Positions 23,779-29,410 of a stretch of 33,349 bases of DNA are shown piece after piece; the stretch's first letter is position 1; every line of letters starts with the position of its first letter. The notes below the pieces were generated by a model. That model worked only from the letters and a program-made list of their open reading frames with translations. It had not been told where the DNA came from and searched no databases. The position numbers and the translations under genes are program-made. The DNA comes from a bacterium (GTDB taxonomy: Bacteria > Patescibacteriota > Patescibacteriia > Patescibacteriales > GWC2-42-12): NCBI GenBank assembly GCA_030649205.1, contig JAUSGE010000042.1:1-33349 (forward strand), given 5' to 3'.

Positions 23779-24579
23779 ATGAAAAATTTATTCAGATTTT
23801 TGGCGGTTGTAGTTTTTTTGGCAGTTTTTGCAGTTGGGTGCGGTTCCTCTGGTGAGACCGCAAAACTCCGTCGCCTTATCCAGCAGGACACCAAGGAGGC
23901 GATAAAACCGTGGGCGACCAGGGTCGCCACTCTGGAAGCCGCCCCCGCCCCCGCCACCCCCGACCTTCGGCCGCTGGAAAGTAGGTTGGCGGCCGTGGAA
24001 AATGGCCTGGCCAACCTAAATGAAGGCGTCACGGTCGCCGTACAAACGGCCGTAGGCGCCAAAGAGGTGGCGAATCAAGCCACCGACACGGCCAACGCCT
24101 CCAGGGAAACGGCAGCCGCGGGCTTGAAAAAAGCCACGGCCGCTGACAAAAAGGCGACCAAAGCCCTGGCCTTGATCACCCAAGGCGAGCTGACCCCCGC
24201 GGCCTCCACCCAGGCGAAACGGAAATATACAAAGGTAAGTGCCCGGGACCTCGCCGAAGGCAAAGGAGAGGCCGAGCTGAGCTTCAAGGCGGGGAGCTCG
24301 CTAATCGACGAGAGCCAAAAAAATGGCCTCATCGCCTTACTAAAGGCGAGAGGCCTAAAAATTATCTCTATAGTCGCCGTGGAGGACCGGCACCTTAAAG
24401 GGACCTCCACGGAAACCCAAGCGGCTGCCTTAAAAAGGCAGTTAGCAGAGGAAAGGGTCCAGTCCGTGAAAACTTCCTTCACTGACTGGTTGTCCGCATC
24501 GGCAACCGAGGAAGTAATCCCCCCGTACGGCGGGTACTCGGGGATTGTGACTCTTCTGCTGGGTAAGGATAAGCCTTAA
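23779..24579 (+). CDS. Lipoprotein with coiled-coil middle and OmpA-like C-terminal region
   Basis: 266 residues. ATG at 23779 is chosen for its SD (AAAGGAG) and because it opens a lipoprotein signal MKNLFRFLAVVVFLAVFAVG followed by Cys21, the lipidation site. The middle (30-150) is Ala-rich helical, with LESRLAAVENGLANLNEG and many Ala/Thr/Lys repeats, likely coiled coil. The C-terminal part (about 160-266: AELSFKAGSSLIDESQKNGLIALLKARGLKIISIVAVEDRH..., LKRQLAEERVQSVKTSF) resembles an OmpA peptidoglycan-binding fold, though the usual D and R positions are not clearly kept. Codons (GAG, CTC, ACC, AGG) differ visibly from the AAA/TTA-rich neighbours, hinting at recent transfer. Confidence 0.72.
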   Translation: MKNLFRFLAVVVFLAVFAVGCGSSGETAKLRRLIQQDTKEAIKPWATRVATLEAAPAPATPDLRPLESRLAAVENGLANLNEGVTVAVQTAVGAKEVANQATDTANASRETAAAGLKKATAADKKATKALALITQGELTPAASTQAKRKYTKVSARDLAEGKGEAELSFKAGSSLIDESQKNGLIALLKARGLKIISIVAVEDRHLKGTSTETQAAALKRQLAEERVQSVKTSFTDWLSASATEEVIPPYGGYSGIVTLLLGKDKP

Positions 24580-24590
24580 CCCAGCGCCCT

Positions 24591-24683
24591 GTGGCTTAGC
24601 CCCGAATAACGAGGCTAAGCCACGCCCCCACGTCAAATAGTTAGCAGGAAATAAAATCCTCTATTGACGTGGGGATTTTTTTT
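24591..24683 (+). terminator. Two-hairpin terminator after the lipoprotein gene
   Basis: First hairpin GTGGCTTAGCCCCG/CGAGGCTAAGCCAC (24591-24604, 24610-24623). Second, CCCCACGTCAA (24626-24636) with TTGACGTGGGG (24664-24674), extended by AATAG/CTATT with one bulged A, then ATTTTTTTT. The second is a canonical terminator; the role of the first is open. Confidence 0.85.
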
Positions 24684-24701
24684 ATGAAAAAATTTATTTA
24701 T

Positions 24702-25016
24702 TTATTTAATCCTGATCCTGCTCTTTTTAATTTCTAAAACCATGGGGTCGGCATCATCATTAAAATCTCGCGGCGTCAGGCCAATGGGCTCTATTCTCGG
24801 GTCAACGGCCACGCTCCATTTCCATAATAGCTCCTCATTTTTATTCCAATCTTTTTTTAATTTATCCGACAAAACCGCCACATCAATGTCGCTTTCTTCC
24901 TTAGGATTGCCTTTGACGTAAGAACCAAACAAATAAACAGCGAAAAATGGAAATTTTTCATCCCTTAATTTTTGCGCGTATTTGGCGACTATTTTTTGGG
25001 CTTCAACTCTTGACAT
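24702..25016 (-). CDS. Minimal nucleotidyltransferase (MNT-type) domain protein
   Basis: 104 residues. Motif GSYVKGNPKEESDIDVAVLS (31-50) is the GS-x-SDxD signature of pol-beta-superfamily nucleotidyltransferases; Gly31, Ser32, Asp43 and Asp45 are in place. An acidic position later (DPRIEPI) could be the third carboxylate. Family knowledge: small members often pair with HEPN toxins (MNT as antitoxin that adenylylates the toxin). No HEPN-like gene is next to it here, so it is either orphan or acts alone. The next gene upstream on the same strand ends 9.0 kb... away from nothing relevant; its own ATG follows the 969-residue gene by 57 bp. Confidence 0.78.
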   Translation of the reverse strand: MSRVEAQKIVAKYAQKLRDEKFPFFAVYLFGSYVKGNPKEESDIDVAVLSDKLKKDWNKNEELLWKWSVAVDPRIEPIGLTPRDFNDDADPMVLEIKKSRIRIK

Positions 25017-25073
25017 AAAATATGATAAAATTTTTTGATTTTATCCAACTTATCCTTCATTTTTAAGCTTCTA

Positions 25074-27983
25074 TCATTTTTTAAACCACCGAACACTCAC
25101 TCCCCCCGCACCTGTGTCATCTTCGCCTTCGATCGGTTCTTTATTATGATCTGTAAACCACCCAACACTCACCCCCCCCTCTCCCCTCATCATCTCCGCC
25201 GGCTTGGCCAGAACTTCTTTTAAGTCAGAAATGTCATCAAACTTCATGGGCGCGCCGTCCGGCCGCTCCAATAAAGCCTGGCCGTCAGCGGAAAATGTCA
25301 TCATATAATTTTTTTCATTAAAACCTTTGGTGATATAATTTATAACTAAGTCGCCATTAGTTCTTCGTCCGGCAATCAGTTTATCAAAATCAGTTAGCTG
25401 ATCTTTCAGATGAAGCCGATCAAGCAAATCGCCCAAATTACGATCATCATTAGGATTGTCCCAAACTTTAATCAGCCTGGCGCTTGCGCCCGGATCCTTA
25501 ATGCCCTTAACCGCGTTGTAATACTTGTCTATTTGCTGTAAATTAATGTCTTCAGGCGCACTGTCATAAATTTCAAACCGCGCCTTAATTTCCGAATATG
25601 AAATTCCGGTTTTAAAGCCCCGGTCTTTGATAAATTCCAGCTTGTTCGTGTCCGCTGGCAACAGACCGCCTGGCTTAAATATTTCTATGCCTAATTTTCT
25701 GGCCTGACTCAATTCTATTTTGCCTTCAGCGGTATTTTCAAACTCTTGCAATCGGCTAGCCATTAAACTTTGAGCCAGCTGCTCCATCTTCAAACTGGTT
25801 TTTTCCATCTTTTCCTTGCCAAACATCTCTTCTATTTGAATGCCGCTGTATTTTTCCACAACCGCGCCTTGATGCCATATCACAACTTCATCGGCCCGGT
25901 AATCATTATTTTTATCAAGAATCTCCAGCAATAATTTTTCATCGGAATATTTGTCCGCTAAACTATATGCTTTTGGACTCTCCGCTAAGTCAGCGGGGCC
26001 TTTCACGCTCCTGGAATCGGCAAGACCCACCGCTTTATGCCATAGTCTGTCGTTATTAGGCTCGCCTCCAATTTTTTTCTGTATCCAATCATCATTTACC
26101 ATTAAATTATATTCCGCCGATGGGTCCGTCTCCCTTGAGCCAAGCTGTTCAACTAATCCAGCCGTTTTATCTTCCACCTCAACGCCGGATTTATCGGCCA
26201 CAGGCAGTAATTCTTTCTGCCCGGCTTCAGCCGGAGTTATTTTTGATTCAATCTTTGGCTTAACGCTTTCAGCATCAGCAACTTTCTTGCCCGAATGAAC
26301 ATACTCGTATTTGTTTATACTTTCTCCTCTTTTAACTAATTCAAAATTTCCGCCAACGTTTTTGTAATATTCCTTAACCGCTAACTCGCCATTTTCATCT
26401 CTTTCCAAAATATAAGCGACCTGGTCCGCCGGTCTAACCCTGATTTCTTTTCCTCCTGCCGAATCCACATAGCCCATTTTTTCTGCCAGCAAATGAGCCT
26501 GCCGCTGGGCGAATTTATTTATCTCGCGATGGTTATTCGCGTCGCCTTTAAATTTCAGCTCATCTTTATATTCGTTAAAATGAGCCTTGATTTGCTGATA
26601 CAGCGACTGCTCAATCCCCTTGCCTTTTTTTACCAGGCCGATTTCAATATCCTTTCGCTCAAGTTCCGCTGGACGTCCGACGTCCACTTGGACGTCGGAC
26701 GTCTTTTCAACATGCTGACCATTGGCGGGCTGTGCCACGGTCGTAGCGCCTACTGGTTTCACAACATTCGCGTCAGCTTTGATTACCGATCCGGGCGCTG
26801 GTTCCGCCGCATAATTCGTTTCACCGACATTTTCGTTTAAATTGTCTGCCCAGGCATTGCCAGCGCTAAAAAAATTTCCCACCGCGCCCATGCCTTTAAC
26901 CGCCGCTCCGCCGCCGGCTTTGGCCAGATGGCCGACTCGTCCGGGCAAAGCTTTGTATGATTCATAAGTTTTTTCAAGATTACCCGCGAAATTTTTTCCC
27001 ATGTCGGACAATGAAACTTTGCCTTCCAGCGTGTTTAATAAATTTTCCATGGCCTGGGCATTAAGACCCGGGTTATCTAATCCGGAATAGCCCAGGCCCA
27101 GATATCTCATAACTTTGCCGCCGGCCTTGATAAAATCCAGCCCTTTTTGCAAACCGGTTTTTTTGCCGCTCATGTCCTTAAATCTTAACTCGTCCCAGGT
27201 CTCGGTAAAACTGCCAGCCACCACATCTTTTAAAAAATTAACCTTTTCCTCTTGGCCTGACTTTTTTGACTTAACCCTGGCATCTTTGCTCAATCTGGAA
27301 TATCGCTCCACTCCATCCATAATGCCATAACTTACCCCCCTTAAGGCCATAGCGCCGCTAGCAAATAAAAAAGTATTCAAAGACTCGCGCGCCGCCTGAA
27401 TACCGGTTATTTTTGTCGTGGTATAGTCGTCCAAAATTTCAGTAATTTTTTCTTTTCTGGCCTGTTGGTCATTTTTTTCATTCACGCGGTTTTCCTTAAG
27501 CAATTTAGCCAGCATGTTTCTCTGCTCCGAGCCTTTTTGTCCGCCTTCTTTAGTGAGCTTAAGCCGGCCATTTAAATCGGCAATGGCCTGCCTAACGTCA
27601 GTATCTTGTTCAATATCAGATTCCGGCTCCGCGCCCAGCTGCCGCTCCTCTCGCATCTGCCAATTTTTGGCCAGTAGATCTTCCACCGAGCCTTCCAGGC
27701 CTTTGCCCTTGCCCATAATGCCGCGCACCACGAATCTTTCCCTGAAATATTCCGGCACATCATAAAAACTTTTAACGCCGGCAATTGACGCCGCGGTGCC
27801 GATAATGGTTTTGCCTGCCTGCTTTTGCAATTCCGGACTATCCTTAAATATAATGCCGGCTTGTTTAGCCGCCACGCCCCACTCTTTAATCTTGCCGTAA
27901 ATTCTGCCGGCGAATCCGGGCTCATCCGGTTGGCGCTCATCCGGCCAGCTTATGGCTTCATTTTTTAATTCAGCCTTATTCAT
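25074..27983 (-). CDS. Very large conserved protein of unknown function
   Basis: 969 residues, unrecognised as a family. No signal peptide. Long charged helical stretches at the N-terminus (1-330), a Gly/Ala-rich hydrophobic part near 350-380 (AGGGAAVKGMGAVGNFFSAG) that could touch a membrane, and a C-terminal region with Asp-rich, Asn-rich folded domains. The end carries two near copies of GGVSV-x-WF (GWF, then RWF), a small tandem duplication. Two palindromic elements are read in frame (26215-26239 and 26672-26703). It overlaps its 109-residue partner gene by 8 bp, so translation is coupled. Such giant unnamed proteins are frequent in this bacterial group; a cell-surface or secretion link is only a guess. 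Confidence 0.7.
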   Translation of the reverse strand: MNKAELKNEAISWPDERQPDEPGFAGRIYGKIKEWGVAAKQAGIIFKDSPELQKQAGKTIIGTAASIAGVKSFYDVPEYFRERFVVRGIMGKGKGLEGSVEDLLAKNWQMREERQLGAEPESDIEQDTDVRQAIADLNGRLKLTKEGGQKGSEQRNMLAKLLKENRVNEKNDQQARKEKITEILDDYTTTKITGIQAARESLNTFLFASGAMALRGVSYGIMDGVERYSRLSKDARVKSKKSGQEEKVNFLKDVVAGSFTETWDELRFKDMSGKKTGLQKGLDFIKAGGKVMRYLGLGYSGLDNPGLNAQAMENLLNTLEGKVSLSDMGKNFAGNLEKTYESYKALPGRVGHLAKAGGGAAVKGMGAVGNFFSAGNAWADNLNENVGETNYAAEPAPGSVIKADANVVKPVGATTVAQPANGQHVEKTSDVQVDVGRPAELERKDIEIGLVKKGKGIEQSLYQQIKAHFNEYKDELKFKGDANNHREINKFAQRQAHLLAEKMGYVDSAGGKEIRVRPADQVAYILERDENGELAVKEYYKNVGGNFELVKRGESINKYEYVHSGKKVADAESVKPKIESKITPAEAGQKELLPVADKSGVEVEDKTAGLVEQLGSRETDPSAEYNLMVNDDWIQKKIGGEPNNDRLWHKAVGLADSRSVKGPADLAESPKAYSLADKYSDEKLLLEILDKNNDYRADEVVIWHQGAVVEKYSGIQIEEMFGKEKMEKTSLKMEQLAQSLMASRLQEFENTAEGKIELSQARKLGIEIFKPGGLLPADTNKLEFIKDRGFKTGISYSEIKARFEIYDSAPEDINLQQIDKYYNAVKGIKDPGASARLIKVWDNPNDDRNLGDLLDRLHLKDQLTDFDKLIAGRRTNGDLVINYITKGFNEKNYMMTFSADGQALLERPDGAPMKFDDISDLKEVLAKPAEMMRGEGGVSVGWFTDHNKEPIEGEDDTGAGGVSVRWFKK
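26215..26239. repeat. Family B element inside the 969-residue gene
   Basis: Begins TTCTGCCCGGCT and ends AGCCGGAGTTA, identical to the units at 13871-13936. It is translated on the minus strand as about ITPAEAGQK. Confidence 0.85.
26672..26703. repeat. Palindromic element, family A variant, inside the 969-residue gene
   Basis: Arms GACGTCCGACGTCC (26672-26685) and GGACGTCGGACGTC (26690-26703), 4-nt centre. Same 14-4-14 layout and same inner symmetry (GACGT-CCG-ACGTC) as family A, with different paired bases. Encodes about TSDVQVDVGRP in frame. Confidence 0.8.
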
Positions 27984-28305
27984 ATATTTGCGCTAACTGC
28001 TTAAGCTGATCCAATAATTTATTTTTTTCGCTCTGGCGTTTTTTTTCTAAATTTTTTACAGCCTCGGCCAGCTCGCGCGTATATTTTTCATCAATCCCCT
28101 TTGTCTGCTCGTCCAAGTACATGGCTTCTAAAATATTTAACAGCTTAGCGATTTGCTCCAGCGTCATCTCGGGAATTAAAACCGCCCAGGCCTCTTTAAT
28201 GTCTTCGGGCATGGTAGAATTAGCCAAAAGCAGAGCCAATTTTTTGGCTTGAATTTTTAAATTTTCCAATAACATTTGTGCTTGGTCGCTTTGATTGTCG
28301 GGCAT
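27976..28305 (-). CDS. Small helical coiled-coil protein coupled to the 969-residue gene
   Basis: 109 residues, unrecognised. All-helical: MPDNQSDQAQMLLENLKIQ, a middle part with MTLEQIAKLLNILEAMYLDEQ, and a C-terminal coiled coil (YTRELAEAVKNLEKKRQSEKNKLLDQLKQLAQ). No membrane segment. Its 3' end overlaps the start of the 969-residue gene by 8 bp, so the two are translationally coupled and likely act together. Upstream is a 425-bp region of repeats. Confidence 0.7.
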   Translation of the reverse strand: MPDNQSDQAQMLLENLKIQAKKLALLLANSTMPEDIKEAWAVLIPEMTLEQIAKLLNILEAMYLDEQTKGIDEKYTRELAEAVKNLEKKRQSEKNKLLDQLKQLAQIYE

Positions 28306-28328
28306 ATGTCAACAAGTTTAGCATTCCC

Positions 28329-28358
28329 AGCTCCATACCCCTGCGGGACTATGGAGCC
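28329..28358. repeat. Family F element (diverged)
   Basis: AGCTCCATA and TATGGAGCC arms around CCCCTGCGGGAC, followed by AAGCGGCATTA. It is the reverse-orientation counterpart of the sites at 13967-14044 and 23702-23748. Confidence 0.7.
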
Positions 28359-28375
28359 AAGCGGCATTACAAGGT

Positions 28376-28536
28376 TTGGACTTGGGAAAATTATTTTCAG
28401 AGCGCATACGAAATTGTAGCAGTTTTCCGAAAACTGTCATTCCGTGCGAGCGACAGCGAGTTAGGAATCGCATTTCAGTTTTCGGAAAACGCACAAATTT
28501 CGTCTTAAGCGATGGAAATAATTTTCCCAAGTCCAA
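28376..28536. other. Nested inverted-repeat element with conserved internal loop, copy 2
   Basis: Outer arms are a perfect 21-bp inverted repeat (28376-28396 and 28516-28536; arm starts TTGGACTTGGGAAAA), 23 with G-U pairs. The inner hairpin carries AAATTGTAGCAGTTTT (28411-28426) and AAAACGCACAAATTT (28486-28500): the same asymmetric AGC(N)G/GC loop and bulged A as copy 1 (19043-19228), with unrelated outer arms. A family C/D-like sequence starting GTCATTCC occupies the apex (about 28436-28470). Conserved TTAAGC precedes the right outer arm in both copies. Confidence 0.75.
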
Positions 28537-28589
28537 GCATGCAAGAAAAATCATCCGGAGGCAAGTAAGTCAGGGAATTATTCCTTAAA

Positions 28590-28614
28590 TAACACCGGCA
28601 GAAGCCGGGTAGAA
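28590..28614. repeat. Family B element, reversed orientation
   Basis: Reverse complement begins TTCTACCCGGCT and ends GCCGGTGTTA; a diverged member of the REP-like family. Confidence 0.72.
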
Positions 28615-28625
28615 TAATTATTTGA

Positions 28626-28716
28626 AGTGATTTTAAATGTATTTATATTTGTTGGAAATTTTATGTCAAATCCCTAAATTTTTCTCTAGCGAGCGTTAAA
28701 TACATTTAAAATCACT
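28626..28716. repeat. 20-bp inverted repeat around an AT-rich centre
   Basis: Arms 28626-28645 (starts AGTGATTTTAAATG) and 28697-28716 are perfect reverse complements, 51 nt apart. The middle has no long pairing. It lies just after the stop at 28731 on the minus strand and is not a copy of the nested hairpins. Confidence 0.7.
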
Positions 28717-28730
28717 CCTCATTACAAAAA

Positions 28731-29336
28731 TCAGCTCAACCCCACCTCGTCAATCACCACCAGTTTCCGGCCGTCCAGGATGCCGTAGAGAAAAATGTCC
28801 GTGATGTCGCGGCGGTATTTGAATTCATGCGGCTCAAAGACCGTAAAATTAATTTCTTTGCCCAATTCGGCCTCCAGCTCTTTAATTAATTTCAGCAGTT
28901 TAACTTTATTGATTTTACCAACCAAGAGGATGTCAATCAGAGTATTCGGGTTATTGACGAAAATGCCGGTTAAAACCAGCAGTTTGATATTACCGATTGA
29001 CCGCAGTTTGCTGACAAAATCTTTTTCATATAAAATCTGCGCTTTGATAATCAGCGCCTTAATCTCGTCAAACAAAATAAAATTCTGATTGGCGCGAAAA
29101 TATTTTTTTTCCTGACCGGCCGCCGGCTCTTTCTTTTCAGCTTGAGCCTCTTCGCTTTTAAAATCCGACGTCAAAATGCCGAAGCTTTCCAAATTTTCCA
29201 GCTCCCGCCGGACCGAATTCAATTGCAGCTTCAGCTCGCGCGCTAATTGCCGGATATAGAACTTGTCGGCCGGATGAATTAAAAATAATTTCAAAATTTT
29301 AACCCGAGCTTTTGAGCCGAATAGCTTTTCTAGCAT
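28731..29336 (-). CDS. Winged-helix transcriptional regulator with C-terminal nucleotidyltransferase-like domain
   Basis: 201 residues from ATG at 29336 (MLEKLFGSKARVKILKLFL), the usual start of this group. Residues 1-70 form a winged helix: FYIRQLARELKLQLNSVRRELENLESFGIL. Residues 110-200 (KLLVLTGIFVNNPNTLIDILLVGKINKVKL..., LGKEINFTVFEPHEFKYRR) resemble a degenerate nucleotidyltransferase domain. The usual GS motif and catalytic Asp pair are reduced (T-G-I-F and L-I-D-I-L), so enzymatic activity is unlikely. The gene ends with TGA. It is divergent from the 753-residue gene with overlapping promoters, so it may regulate that gene or itself. Confidence 0.78.
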   Translation of the reverse strand: MLEKLFGSKARVKILKLFLIHPADKFYIRQLARELKLQLNSVRRELENLESFGILTSDFKSEEAQAEKKEPAAGQEKKYFRANQNFILFDEIKALIIKAQILYEKDFVSKLRSIGNIKLLVLTGIFVNNPNTLIDILLVGKINKVKLLKLIKELEAELGKEINFTVFEPHEFKYRRDITDIFLYGILDGRKLVVIDEVGLS

Positions 29337-29353
29337 GCGATTTATAATTAGGC

Positions 29354-29382
29354 TTAACTTATTTATGATTTTATTGTATAAT
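29354..29382 (+). promoter_or_regulatory. Promoter of the 753-residue membrane protein gene
   Basis: -35 TTAACT (29354-29359), 17-nt spacer, -10 TATAAT (29377-29382). A direct repeat ACATCATT (29387-29394 and 29403-29410) lies between the -10 box and the start codon and could be an operator. Confidence 0.68.
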
Positions 29383-29401
29383 AAACACATCATTAAGTCA
29401 A
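29373..29401 (-). promoter_or_regulatory. Promoter of the winged-helix regulator
   Basis: Minus strand: -35 TTGACT (29396-29401), 17-nt spacer, -10 TACAAT (29373-29378). Its -10 box shares two bases with the -10 box of the divergent promoter, so both cannot be occupied by RNA polymerase at once. Confidence 0.62.
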
Positions 29402-29410
29402 AACATCATT

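Noticed and set aside
28731-28733. Possible recoding of TGA as an amino acid, as in some candidate phyla
   Set aside because: TGA ends the regulator gene at a sensible place and core genes (dnaX, cysS, lexA) read without internal TGA.
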